Below the pieces are notes generated by a model. It was given only the letters and a program-made list of their open reading frames with translations. It was not told the DNA's origin and did no database searches. Of a stretch of DNA of 64,000 nucleotides, positions 16,350 through 24,987 are shown piece after piece (positions within the stretch are counted from its first letter, which is position 1; each line of letters starts with the position of its first letter). This stretch comes from an uncultured Armatimonadota bacterium (GTDB taxonomy: Bacteria; Armatimonadota; Fimbriimonadia; Fimbriimonadales; Fimbriimonadaceae), in contig CAIYLG010000052.1 of the NCBI GenBank assembly GCA_903927025.1, positions 124,001 through 188,000 of the forward strand, read 5' to 3'. The position numbers and the translations under genes are program-made.

Positions 16350-17710
16350 TGCGGGACCTCTTGAAGAGCCCGGTTGTATCTGGCTCTTAACTGTGGGTCT
16401 TCGGTGATGGCTCTAGCGATTTCCCCGTTGATACTTGCGGCGGCGTCCTTCATGGCATCCGCTGGCGTCTTCTGCCCGGACTGCACCATATCCAGTTGAA
16501 CTTGGATCACCCCTGAGACCGTGCTCATGTCGATGAACGGACTGGTATCGTCTCCGACCCCTCGCTCGGTGATGTGCAGCCAGACTTCATTGTCTCTTTC
16601 CTTGGGGAACTTAGGATTAAATTGGAAACTCGGCTTGCGGTTGGCCCGGAGGAACGATGCCAGCCCATCCGCCTGATCATTGATCAGGTCTAGGTATGGG
16701 TCGGAGGCCATAAATCGCTGGAGTTCAAGGGCTTCAGCCATGTGCTTGGAGTTACGGTTCACCAACAGGCTTCTGCCGTAGCCGTGCGATCGGCGGAACA
16801 ATCCAAACGGAGACTCGAACACCCTGAGGTTGAGGTCCTTCGCCTTTCGGAGTTCACCGAGCCACCAACGTCCCCCAAGTGCCAACGCACCTCGTTTCGC
16901 GGCAAACAGCGAGATAAAGCCCGATCCAAAGCCTCCCTCCGTCGCCATTGAGGTCTGTTCGATTGGTGTTGGAGAGACGTGGTACTTGTGAACCAAGTCG
17001 AACATCAATTGCACTGCAGCAACGGCGTAAGGGCTGTCCACGGAACTGCGGGTGCCGTTCTCATTAAACACACGTGCTCCAAAGCCGCAGAAGAAGTGTC
17101 GCCAGTTCGACCAATCGAACAGGAAGCCGTACCGCCGGATTCGTCCATCCGTGTCCCGGAGCGTTAACCTTTGAGCAATGGGGATGAACTGGTCCCAAGT
17201 CCATCCTCCTGATGGCAGCACAATTCCCGCCGCCTTGAGCGCATCCTCGTCAGCCCAGATTCCATCCGCCGCGATGTTGGTCGGAATTCCATAAGTTCTG
17301 CCGTCATAGATGCTCGAGGCGAGTCCGCCCGAGAAGGTTTCAGTTTGAACGTCAATTCCGTCCTTCTTCAATTCATCCGTCACATCGAGGGCGATGCCGG
17401 ACTTTGCGAAGGCGGCAACTTGAAAGCAGTCCATCGCGTCGAACACATCTGGACCTACCCCTGCCATGGATTGAACAATGACCTTGTCTGGTCCGGCGTT
17501 CACAGGATCAATAACCACCTTGATGTTTGGGTGAAGCTTTTCGAATAGGCGAGCCTGCTGTTGACGCGCAGGGTTTTCGTCGCTCACCCAGATGAGCACG
17601 GTTTGGCCATCCGCCGATTGGGGCGGCTGAAGCAGCCAGACCGCTACGGATGCCGTGAGCAGAAGGGCGAACGATGCAAGAAGAAACTTCCGCACTGGGA
17701 TGCGGTTCAT
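16346..17710 (-). CDS. extracellular sugar-binding protein (family 1 SBP)
   Basis: 454 residues. An N-terminal hydrophobic segment (FLLASFALLLTASVAVWLL) follows a basic start; there is no lipobox, so it is a secreted or membrane-anchored binding protein. The mature start VLIWVSDENPARQQQARLFEKLHPNIKV is typical of sugar-binding SBPs, as is the conserved middle GGRWWLGELR. First gene of the importer operon and divergent from the GH42 beta-galactosidase, which suggests galactosides or another plant-derived oligosaccharide as cargo. Confidence 0.92.
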   Translation of the reverse strand: MNRIPVRKFLLASFALLLTASVAVWLLQPPQSADGQTVLIWVSDENPARQQQARLFEKLHPNIKVVIDPVNAGPDKVIVQSMAGVGPDVFDAMDCFQVAAFAKSGIALDVTDELKKDGIDVQTETFSGGLASSIYDGRTYGIPTNIAADGIWADEDALKAAGIVLPSGGWTWDQFIPIAQRLTLRDTDGRIRRYGFLFDWSNWRHFFCGFGARVFNENGTRSSVDSPYAVAAVQLMFDLVHKYHVSPTPIEQTSMATEGGFGSGFISLFAAKRGALALGGRWWLGELRKAKDLNLRVFESPFGLFRRSHGYGRSLLVNRNSKHMAEALELQRFMASDPYLDLINDQADGLASFLRANRKPSFQFNPKFPKERDNEVWLHITERGVGDDTSPFIDMSTVSGVIQVQLDMVQSGQKTPADAMKDAAASINGEIARAITEDPQLRARYNRALQEVPH

Positions 17711-17856
17711 GTTACTAGCGGAACCAACCGCTTGGGTAAGAGACTGCAGACTTCAGAATCAAATTTATCACCCACAAAATCAGACCAGCACCCGTGATTA
17801 CAGTTCAAAATGGGTGCAGCTCGACACACTCAGAATGTGCCTCTCGCAACTTAGTC

Positions 17857-19908
17857 ATGAACCCATTTGAACCCATCAATTCTCGGCATCCTGTTCTCTG
17901 GCATGGAGGGGACTACAACCCCGAACAGTGGCCGGCGACGGTCTGGACAGAAGATATGGAACTCATGGATCTGGCTCGATACCAGGTTGCCACGATCGGT
18001 GTGTTCTCATGGGTTTCCCTGGAGCCAGAAGAAGGGGTGTACACATTTGATTGGCTCGACCAGATCATGGATATGCTCCACGAATCGGGCAAATTCGCCG
18101 TGCTCGCCACGCCAAGTGCGGCTCCTCCAGCATGGATGAGCAAGAAGTATCCGGAGATCCTGAAAACTGGGCCAGACCGCGTTCGACGCCTTCACGGGAA
18201 CCGGGTCAACTATGATTGGTCGTCACCGATTTACAGACAAAAGGTCCAAGAGATGGCGGAGGTGTTGGCGAAGAGGTATGGCAGCCATCCCGCCCTTCTT
18301 ATGTGGCACGTCAGCAATGAATATGGGGGGGCATCCTATTCCGAATACAGTCGACTAGGATTCATTGAGTGGCTTAAGGCAAAGTACGAATACAGCCTCG
18401 ATCGCCTGAATGCCGCCTACTGGACTCGATTCTGGGGACACTGTTTCACCGACTGGGATCAGATTGAACTTCCTGGACAGCCTTATGGAGAGACCGCTAT
18501 TCACGGGCTCACGCTGGATTGGCACCGATTTCACACGGATGAGATCGTAAGTTTCTTCCTCCATGAGTCTCAGCCTTTCCGCACCTTGACCCCGAACATC
18601 CCGATTACAACAAATCTGATGGGTCTGTATGGTGGGCTGGATGCCAGGAAGATCGCTCCACACGTCGATGTGGTCGCATGGGATAGCTATCCCCAGTTCT
18701 CACAGGAACCCATGAACGAGCGTTCCTGGGCAAAGGTGGCCTTCACGCATGACCTCTACCGGAACTTGAAGGGCGGCAAGCCGTTCCTGTTGATGGAGTG
18801 CACGCCAAGCTCATCCAATTGGTATCCCACCATGAGTCTCAAGCCGCCCGGCATGCATCGCCTGGAGGGGATTCAGGCGGTCGCCCATGGTTCAGACAGC
18901 GTGATGTACTTCCAGTGGAGACAATCGCGCGGTAGCCAGGAGAAATTCCACGGTGCGGTTGTCAATCACGGTCGAACCGATAATTCTCGCGTCTTCAGGG
19001 AAGTAGCACAGGTCGGCTATGACCTAGAGCAGCTCAGTGGTGTGGTAGGTGGGGTGACCCGAGCCGAAGTTGGGCTAATTTACGATTGGGAGACTGACTG
19101 GGCGCTCAATGCCGCTTGCGGCCCTATTCAGCGGGACAAGGGCTACTTTGACACTTGCCTCAGCTACTACATGCCACTCTGGGATCATGGCGTCTCGGTT
19201 GATGTTGTCAGTTCGGAAGCGGACTTCTCCGGGTATCGATTGGTGATCGCTCCAATGCTGTACCTGCTAAAGCCGGGAGTCGCAGACAGCCTGAAACGCT
19301 TTGTTGACGGAGGCGGGACCCTTTTGGCCACCTACATGACGGGCTACACAGACGAGAATGACCTCATTTTTGAAGAGGGGTACCTGGGACCGCTTCAGGA
19401 ACTGTTTGGGATCACCGTAGAAGAAATCGACGCGCGATTTCCGTCTGAAAAGGCTGAGATTGTAGTCGGAGACAGCTTCTTGGGATTCGATGGAGTCTTC
19501 CAGGCGCATACCTTCTGCGAAAGAGTTCAGAGCACGACCGCCGAGGTTGTCGCTCAATATTCCGAGGTGTGGTACAGCGGCGAACCTGCCATAACGATCA
19601 ACAGAATCGGAGAAGGGAAAGCGATCTACCTCGCCTCCCGAAATGATGCCGAATTCACGGAATCGCTGATGTGGGCCCTAATCTCCCGGCTCGACCTCAA
19701 TTCGGTGGTTCCGTTCCAGCTTCCAGACGGTGTTACGGCTACGAAGCGTACAAGCGGAGCAGGAGAATTCGTGTTCGTCATGAACATGACCCAGCAGACG
19801 CACTGGGTTCCGATGCCGCAAGAGTACACCGAGGTGCTTACCGGTCAATCGGTTCAGGACACGTTGGAATTGGGCCCCTACGGAGTTGCGGTTCTCAAAC
19901 AAGCCTAA
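17857..19908 (+). CDS. GH42 beta-galactosidase
   Basis: Hydrolyses terminal beta-galactosides. The N-terminus HGGDYNPEQWP is the GH42 signature. WHVSNEYGG contains the acid/base Glu (about residue 155) and FLLMECTPS the nucleophile Glu (about 314). A trimerisation/glutaminase-like middle domain (LSGVVGGVTRAEVGLIYDWETDW) and a beta C-terminal domain follow. The ATG at 17857 is preferred to the GTG at 17794, which adds 21 residues with no homology-like content. There is no signal peptide, so it acts in the cytoplasm on imported sugars, in keeping with the divergent ABC importer. Confidence 0.95.
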   Translation: MNPFEPINSRHPVLWHGGDYNPEQWPATVWTEDMELMDLARYQVATIGVFSWVSLEPEEGVYTFDWLDQIMDMLHESGKFAVLATPSAAPPAWMSKKYPEILKTGPDRVRRLHGNRVNYDWSSPIYRQKVQEMAEVLAKRYGSHPALLMWHVSNEYGGASYSEYSRLGFIEWLKAKYEYSLDRLNAAYWTRFWGHCFTDWDQIELPGQPYGETAIHGLTLDWHRFHTDEIVSFFLHESQPFRTLTPNIPITTNLMGLYGGLDARKIAPHVDVVAWDSYPQFSQEPMNERSWAKVAFTHDLYRNLKGGKPFLLMECTPSSSNWYPTMSLKPPGMHRLEGIQAVAHGSDSVMYFQWRQSRGSQEKFHGAVVNHGRTDNSRVFREVAQVGYDLEQLSGVVGGVTRAEVGLIYDWETDWALNAACGPIQRDKGYFDTCLSYYMPLWDHGVSVDVVSSEADFSGYRLVIAPMLYLLKPGVADSLKRFVDGGGTLLATYMTGYTDENDLIFEEGYLGPLQELFGITVEEIDARFPSEKAEIVVGDSFLGFDGVFQAHTFCERVQSTTAEVVAQYSEVWYSGEPAITINRIGEGKAIYLASRNDAEFTESLMWALISRLDLNSVVPFQLPDGVTATKRTSGAGEFVFVMNMTQQTHWVPMPQEYTEVLTGQSVQDTLELGPYGVAVLKQA

Positions 19909-19914
19909 GGAAGG

Positions 19915-20301
19915 CTAGTTCATTGAGATTGCGTAGGTCAACGGCGTCCAAGATCCACAGTTGGTGCCAGCAGTGGAGGTTACTGTGGCGTTGAGGCCGG
20001 ACACTGTGATCGAGTAGCCAGTTGTCGTTCCGGTGCACGGGTTCAATGGCAGCGCACCGCCCATATCCGCAGCAAAGTCCGCCAGGGTGGAATCGTATGA
20101 TCCGGTTCGCACACCTTGAGCCTGTACAGAGATGGAGAGTGAGCGGGCATTGGCGTTAGCCGTGCCTTGGCGTGAGACGTTGACACTGCTGAGATAGGCT
20201 GGGAGTGCGATCGACGTCAGGATTCCCAGAATCAATACGACAACCAGCAATTCAATAAGCGTAAATCCCTTTCGAGACGTGGAGTGGACAGATGCTTTCA
20301 T
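19915..20301 (-). CDS. type IV pilin-like protein
   Basis: 128 residues. After a short basic leader, [28 protein letters not shown] is a class III prepilin signal: the peptidase cuts after Gly12 and Glu+5 is present. Unlike the two larger pseudopilins in this window it lacks an H-X9-DG C-terminus and looks like a PilA or GspG-type minor subunit, with two cysteines (NPC and TNC) that could form the C-terminal disulfide loop. It probably forms its own transcription unit. Confidence 0.88.
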   Translation of the reverse strand: MKASVHSTSRKGFTLIELLVVVLILGILTSIALPAYLSSVNVSRQGTANANARSLSISVQAQGVRTGSYDSTLADFAADMGGALPLNPCTGTTTGYSITVSGLNATVTSTAGTNCGSWTPLTYAISMN

Positions 20302-20347
20302 GGTGCACGCGTTGCTATGGAATCATTTTCGGCTGACCGAACGTGCT

Positions 20348-20377
20348 TTATAATCCCATAGTCGAGATTGCTGTGAA
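20348..20377 (-). promoter_or_regulatory. possible promoter of the pilin-like gene
   Basis: On the minus strand, TTCACA (20372-20377) and TTATAA (20348-20353) are separated by 18 bases, about 50 bases upstream of the pilin start. The same -35 hexamer TTCACA occurs before the LacI gene. Confidence 0.35.
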
Positions 20378-20412
20378 AGTAACCTCTTTACGGTACAGCC
20401 TTTCCGAACGAC

Positions 20413-21936
20413 CTAGCTTAGGTTCAAAAGCTCGCCTAGCCAAGGCTCGAAGCTTCTCCATTTGCCAACCGAGCCGGAGTAAATGGGTTGCCGAACTTGC
20501 CACATGCTGGGTGTTTTGACTACGGCGCGGTTGCTTTGGTGCTCCAGACAATGAGAATCCCATTCGAGGCCGCAGAACCGCACCACTCGCTCGACGGTCT
20601 CCGCATGATTGGACACCAATTCTTCGTAGCTCACCTGTAAGATCGACTCCTCTGGAATGACGGAGTGCCAGTGCTGCATCAGCCGCCGATAAGTCTGATA
20701 GGCAAAGGCGATGCTCGACAGGTCGTGAGCGAAATCAGGCGACTGCTCGTACGGCGTTGAGTAGATTGACAGGCAGTTGTCAATCGGATCTCGCGTCATG
20801 TGAACGATCTTCGCGTGTGGAAACAGCAGATGAATCCAGCCTAGTACCTGAAAGTTCTGGGGAGTCTTATCGGTGATCCGAGGCATTGACCCCGCCGCTT
20901 CGACCTGCATCTTGAGGAAGGATTCTTGAACGGGTGAAGCTCGTTCCAGATTTAGTGGCTGTGTTAGCCAGAACGGTCGCTCTCCCATGGCTCCAACCTC
21001 AGGGTGACTGCTGAGAATCTGGTCCATGAGAGTGGTCCCAGATCGCATCATTCCAACGATAAAGATAGGTTGCGCACTGGCAGAGCCGACCGAGCGATGC
21101 GATTGAAAGAAGTCTCGGGTGAATGTCTCGATGGTGCGGTTTATATCGGCCCGGTATTGCTCGTTCGCAAAGGGGCGCCCACCTAAACAGACCTTTCGGG
21201 CAACCTGATTTGCCGAGTTCCAAAATTCCATCGCTTGACGGAATTCCCCCAAATCCGAGCTTGCTTTACCCAGCGAGTAAAGCAGATACATCCGGTCTGA
21301 TTCTGCGAGGTTGGGGCTCTCAGAGGCGATCTGCATTTGAGAAACCAGATCCCCGTCCTCATCGGTGACCTTCCGTCCTTGGACTATGCCGTAGTAAGAA
21401 ACTGCCTGAAGGGGTTGGATCTGGATTGATCGGCGAAAGTGGTGTCGTGCGTCGTCAAACCTTCCAAGTGTTTGGAGGCGGTACCCCAGCATCGCATGGG
21501 CATCACTGAGGTTGGAATTCAGCTCGAGTGCAGAACGCAGCTGGACTTCTGCCTGTGACTCCTGTTGGATGCTCAAGTATGCCTGTGCGAGGATTACTCG
21601 CCATGATGCTTCATTGGGTCGCAGTTCAATGGCAGTCTGGAGCGCGGGAAGTGCCCTCGCTGGATCTCCGTGAGCAAGCAAAAGTTTCCCGAGCGCAAGG
21701 TTGGCCTCGGATGATTGCGGGTCAAGGTTGACGGCCTGTCTGTACGCCTGATACGCGTCAGAATCTGCCAGAAGAATTTCGAGGCATTGTCCCGCTATCA
21801 CAAGTGCCTCGGCAGCCTTTTGGGGGGCAGGGCGCAACGCCAAGGTGCGCTGACAAAGTTCTAGCCCTTTTCGGGATTCGCCAGCCGAAAGCGCATGACG
21901 CGCCTGATTCAGCAAACCTTCAAGGCTTGGTTTCAC
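20413..21936 (-). CDS. TPR-repeat sulfotransferase
   Basis: About 507 residues. The N-terminal half holds tandem TPR units (for example ALRPAPQKAAEALVIAGQCLEI, then ANLALGKLLLAHGDPARALPALQ). The C-terminal half is a PAPS-dependent sulfotransferase: FIVGMMRSGTTLMDQILSSHP is the 5'-phosphosulfate loop and HMTRDPIDNCLSIY the 3'-phosphate region. A GTG at 21936 is chosen because it overlaps the upstream CxxCH gene by only 17 bases; the ATG at 22026 would overlap by 107. Such enzymes may sulfate exported glycans or proteins; its position beside pseudopilin genes hints at secreted substrates. Confidence 0.85.
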   Translation of the reverse strand: MKPSLEGLLNQARHALSAGESRKGLELCQRTLALRPAPQKAAEALVIAGQCLEILLADSDAYQAYRQAVNLDPQSSEANLALGKLLLAHGDPARALPALQTAIELRPNEASWRVILAQAYLSIQQESQAEVQLRSALELNSNLSDAHAMLGYRLQTLGRFDDARHHFRRSIQIQPLQAVSYYGIVQGRKVTDEDGDLVSQMQIASESPNLAESDRMYLLYSLGKASSDLGEFRQAMEFWNSANQVARKVCLGGRPFANEQYRADINRTIETFTRDFFQSHRSVGSASAQPIFIVGMMRSGTTLMDQILSSHPEVGAMGERPFWLTQPLNLERASPVQESFLKMQVEAAGSMPRITDKTPQNFQVLGWIHLLFPHAKIVHMTRDPIDNCLSIYSTPYEQSPDFAHDLSSIAFAYQTYRRLMQHWHSVIPEESILQVSYEELVSNHAETVERVVRFCGLEWDSHCLEHQSNRAVVKTPSMWQVRQPIYSGSVGKWRSFEPWLGELLNLS

Positions 21937-22219
21937 GAGTACCGGAAACCTTCGATGTGTTTGCAGGACACGCGGATTTGGCAGTTTTGGCGGCATCGGT
22001 GAGGAATGAAGACCATCGGTTCGCATTCCCCGCTTTGTCCTGCATACGCAGAATCGTCTTGTCGTTCACGTGGCACCTTACACATTTGTACTCGGTGTAC
22101 ACCACGTCAGGCTTCTTTGTCTTGATTTCCGCGACCTGATTAGTGATCGCAAACGCACTAACTGCAACCAGGAAGACAATTCCCGCAGCGGTGCTGAATC
22201 GAACTCTCTTCCTGAGCAT
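21920..22219 (-). CDS. small exported protein with one CxxCH heme motif
   Basis: 99 residues. A hydrophobic N-terminal segment (AAGIVFLVAVSAFAI) exports or anchors the protein, then YTEYKCVRCHVNDKTILRM carries a single c-type heme-binding CVRCH. No axial methionine is certain (LRMQD is a candidate). GGGAG precedes the ATG, which lies four bases after the stop of the small lipoprotein gene, so the genes are co-transcribed. I do not recognise a named family; a monoheme cytochrome or redox-sensing protein is possible. Confidence 0.7.
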   Translation of the reverse strand: MLRKRVRFSTAAGIVFLVAVSAFAITNQVAEIKTKKPDVVYTEYKCVRCHVNDKTILRMQDKAGNANRWSSFLTDAAKTAKSACPANTSKVSGTRETKP

Positions 22220-22223
22220 TTGC

Positions 22224-22364
22224 CTAGTCTCCCTTCTTGGTCTTTTGGTCCGCCGCGCTGATGCCCTTATGGCGAGTTGATGCGGGAGCCGGGGTGGTAT
22301 CCCCCGCGCAGCCTACAAGAATAGCGCCGAGAATGACGAAGAGAATGATTTGAAATCGCTTCAT
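22224..22364 (-). CDS. 46-residue lipoprotein
   Basis: Begins MKRFQIILFVILGAIL and has the lipobox LVGC, followed by a short polar tail (AGDTTPAPASTRHKG, then lysine-rich). It sits directly downstream of the class III pseudopilin, separated by a hairpin. A small single-anchor protein occupies the same place after the other pseudopilin (46085-46360). A longer frame from 22559 runs into pseudopilin coding sequence and is not real. Confidence 0.75.
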   Translation of the reverse strand: MKRFQIILFVILGAILVGCAGDTTPAPASTRHKGISAADQKTKKGD

Positions 22365-22377
22365 GTAAATGAAAACT

Positions 22378-22406
22378 GGGTTGATGCCGCAAGGCGGCAT
22401 CAACCC
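22378..22406 (-). other. intercistronic hairpin between pseudopilin and lipoprotein
   Basis: GGGTTGATGCCGC and GCGGCATCAACCC form a perfect 13-base stem with an AAG loop (CTT on the transcript). It starts eight bases after the pseudopilin stop. On the transcribed strand AGTTTTCATTT follows, which is only weakly U-rich, so it may be a partial terminator or an mRNA-stabilising element. Confidence 0.8.
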
Positions 22407-22414
22407 GAGTTGGA

Positions 22415-23314
22415 TTAGTTGGGGAAGTAAGTGAACGCGGTGCCAACGTTCTGCTTGAACCAGTCTGGAAGCTGGGCGCATGTGGTTCCGTTGGGAACCG
22501 GGATGCTGTCCGTGTTGCCGTCGTTGCCCTGATTGAGCACATAGCCTGGATCGAAGCAATAGTCAGCAATCAGATTCAAGTTTGCAGGAACAGCGAACTC
22601 GCCGTTCTCTGGGTTGCCCTGCATATAGCCGCCCGTCCACTTAATTGCCTTGGCATGGCCGTCAGCAAAACCGGTCGGCCACTGGCCGCCATATCGGAGC
22701 TGGCTCTGCTTATTGCCGGTGAAGGTGCACAGCAGGAATGTAATGTCCATCGTGATTCTCGGCGTGTCATAGCTTGTACCGAAGGCGAACATATCGGCTG
22801 GAGCCTGGATGGACGTCATCGATCGGCCCGGAATGTAATGGTGCTGACCATCTGGGGTCAACTGCTGATCGGCGAGAAGACCGCCGCCTCGTCGCTGAAT
22901 CGGGCCCCAGTTGTATCCGTAGCCAGCGTAGTAGCAGTGAGGAATGTCGGTGTTGGAAGCTGGCGTGACGCCGTTGGTGCTCTGGTAGCCGTTCAAGCCG
23001 GCTTCAGTGCATCCGCCAACCTTATCGTTGCGCTCTGGATCCTTGAAAATGTCAACGTTCTTGGTGTAGGGATACAGCCAGTCGGAATAGTCGCCAGCGC
23101 CGAGCGACGGGGTGGTGTCGTCTGCATCTGCAACGTACATCTGCAGAGAAAGACCGATCTGCTTGACGTTGCTTAGAGATGTGGTCTTCTTGGCTGCTTC
23201 CTTCGCCTGAGCGAAGACTGGGAAAAGAATAGCGGCGAGAATTGCGATGATCGCAATAACCACGAGCAGCTCGATGAGCGTGAACGCATGGCGGACGCGT
23301 GTGGAATTTGTCAT
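22415..23314 (-). CDS. class III pseudopilin, DUF1559/H-X9-DG type
   Basis: 299 residues. A prepilin leader with [19 protein letters not shown] is followed by a pilin helix ([20 protein letters not shown]) and a globular domain rich in Trp, Tyr and Asn. Near the C-terminus [14 protein letters not shown] matches the H-X9-DG hallmark. GAGG lies seven bases before the ATG at 23314, which fixes the start; the longer frame is noise. Probably a surface or periplasmic fibre subunit exported by a type II/IV pilus-like machine. First gene of an operon running through the lipoprotein, CxxCH protein and TPR-sulfotransferase. Confidence 0.92.
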   Translation of the reverse strand: MTNSTRVRHAFTLIELLVVIAIIAILAAILFPVFAQAKEAAKKTTSLSNVKQIGLSLQMYVADADDTTPSLGAGDYSDWLYPYTKNVDIFKDPERNDKVGGCTEAGLNGYQSTNGVTPASNTDIPHCYYAGYGYNWGPIQRRGGGLLADQQLTPDGQHHYIPGRSMTSIQAPADMFAFGTSYDTPRITMDITFLLCTFTGNKQSQLRYGGQWPTGFADGHAKAIKWTGGYMQGNPENGEFAVPANLNLIADYCFDPGYVLNQGNDGNTDSIPVPNGTTCAQLPDWFKQNVGTAFTYFPN

Positions 23315-23535
23315 GTGAAACCTCAATAACCCAAAAAATTGAATGGCAGAACCTGTAAACAGGTAGCCCCGAACCCTCAGCACGGGACTCCCACATTGTC
23401 CTGTGGGGAACGTTAAGAGAACGGTAAGCCGATGTTATGGAATGGTTAAAGCTGGCAGTTGACGAACAATTGAGGGTGTCCAGCTAGTGAATTAGCTGGG
23501 CGTCACTTTGAATCAGAAAACGTATCCCAGCACAG

Positions 23536-23564
23536 TTGCGGGGATAGCCTGAAACCGCTATGAT
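23536..23564 (+). promoter_or_regulatory. promoter of the DinB-family gene, probably leaderless
   Basis: TTGCGG (23536-23541), exactly 17 bases, then TATGAT (23559-23564). The ATG at 23572 begins seven bases after the -10, so the message would start at or within two bases of the start codon. Confidence 0.5.
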
Positions 23565-23571
23565 CTGCGGG

Positions 23572-24036
23572 ATGGATATGGGAAACCAGTTAATCGAAAC
23601 GTGGCAGATCAATGATCGACTCAATCGCTATCTGCTTGCCGAAACCGGTGCTGATCGCCTTGGTGTCGCCTTGGCAAAGGGAAAATCGGTGGCGGATCAG
23701 TTTGCCCACATTCACAATGTGCGCCTCATGTGGATTAAGGCATCTGCGCCCGAATTGATGGAAGGCATGGAGAAGATAGAAAAGGGAGACGGCACGTTTG
23801 ACTTGCTCAATCAGCGTCTTGAGATATCAGGAGAAGCGATAGCTTCGCTCCTTCTGAAGTCGATCGAGGCCGGTGGGAAGGTTAAGAACTTCAAGCCCCA
23901 CGCGACAGCTTTTGTTGCCTACCTAGTTGCTCACGAGGCCAACCATCGGGGACAAATTGAGGTCGCACTGAGGCAGGCGGGCGTGCCACTTTCAGACAAA
24001 GCCGGCTACGGATTGTGGGAATGGGGCGTTCGATAA
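23572..24036 (+). CDS. DinB/YfiT-family protein
   Basis: 154 residues, a four-helix bundle of the DinB superfamily. The likely metal ligands are His in FAHIHNVR and the pair in AHEANHRGQ; this triad binds a divalent metal in DinB/YfiT proteins and supports thiol-dependent transferase activity in some of them. The ATG at 23572 is chosen because a good promoter overlaps the ATG at 23560. Substrate unknown; monocistronic. Confidence 0.85.
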   Translation: MDMGNQLIETWQINDRLNRYLLAETGADRLGVALAKGKSVADQFAHIHNVRLMWIKASAPELMEGMEKIEKGDGTFDLLNQRLEISGEAIASLLLKSIEAGGKVKNFKPHATAFVAYLVAHEANHRGQIEVALRQAGVPLSDKAGYGLWEWGVR

Positions 24037-24147
24037 CGGTTAGAGAACATTCAGGCTGTTCTCTGTGTCTTGTACACCCATAGGAGTGGCGACGCTGATT
24101 TTTCGCGTATTGCCATAATCGTGTTGCGCCATCCCTCCCACTTTGTT

Positions 24148-24987
24148 ATGACTACCGCCGTTTCAACCCGCAAAAGCGCTTCTGCTCACTTTTCAAAGCT
24201 CTGCGCACTGCTGATATTCATCCTAATGGCTGCTGTGAGCGAGGCGAAGCCCGCCTTTTTGGACGTATTTCTGTCCACTTACAAGCCAGACGGCGCCTCT
24301 GCGCTGGCATCAGCAAAGTGTGGAATATGCCACTCGTCGGTGCCCAAACGAAATCCGTATGGCAAAGAAGTCAAGAAGGCGCTCGATGCTTCTTCAGACG
24401 GAAAGATGACCTCGGAAATCCTACAACAAGTTGAGGGAATTGACTCCGATGGCGACGGATGGTCAAATGGAGACGAGATCAAGGCGGGATTTTTGCCGGG
24501 AGACCCTACGAGTCACCCAACGGGCGCGGCTCCCAAAGGCAGTGCGAAGCCATCTCAGGCGACCTCTCCAAAATCTGGAGATTCCACTTCGTCTTCGCTC
24601 ATTCCGACCCACGCCTTTCATCCGGTGGTTGTCCACTTCCCAATTGCACTGTTCATCTTTGCGGTGGTTCTGGAATTCTTCGGAATCCGCAAGCAGAATC
24701 CTGCTCTGACCACTGCCGCACTGTGGAACCTTGGCGGCGCGCTGACTTCGATGGCAATCGTCACGCCGACCGGAGTCGCAGCGTGGCTGCTCGGCCAGCA
24801 CAAGCTTGAAGGGGCGATGCTGATTCACCTGTGTCTAGCAGTGAGTTCTCTCATCCTGATGGCGGTGACCCTGACTTCGCGCAAAAAGTTAGGATCGGAT
24901 TCAAAGGTTTACTGGGCAATCCTGCTGGTCTCAGCTGTGGTCATTGGCCTCACCGGTCACTTTGGCGGACAGATGGTGTACGGCTAA
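24148..24987 (+). CDS. CxxCH + calcium-loop + DUF2231 membrane protein
   Basis: 279 residues. A signal or anchor segment (LCALLIFILMAAVSEA) precedes AKCGICHSSVPKRNPYGKEV, a c-type heme site. IDSDGDGWSNGDE is a thrombospondin-type-3-like calcium loop. After a Pro/Ser linker, HAFHPVVVHFPIALFIFAVV begins a four-helix DUF2231 domain, whose conserved histidines often accompany redox proteins. The ATG at 24148 gives a normal signal peptide. It looks like a membrane-anchored electron-transfer protein with its heme on the outer face. Its last bases overlap the convergent gene. Confidence 0.8.
   Translation: MTTAVSTRKSASAHFSKLCALLIFILMAAVSEAKPAFLDVFLSTYKPDGASALASAKCGICHSSVPKRNPYGKEVKKALDASSDGKMTSEILQQVEGIDSDGDGWSNGDEIKAGFLPGDPTSHPTGAAPKGSAKPSQATSPKSGDSTSSSLIPTHAFHPVVVHFPIALFIFAVVLEFFGIRKQNPALTTAALWNLGGALTSMAIVTPTGVAAWLLGQHKLEGAMLIHLCLAVSSLILMAVTLTSRKKLGSDSKVYWAILLVSAVVIGLTGHFGGQMVYG

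Noticed and set aside
22224-22559. Longer 111-residue version of the small lipoprotein
   Set aside because: The extra N-terminal part is the pseudopilin's 3' coding region read in another frame; the lipoprotein signal begins at 22364.
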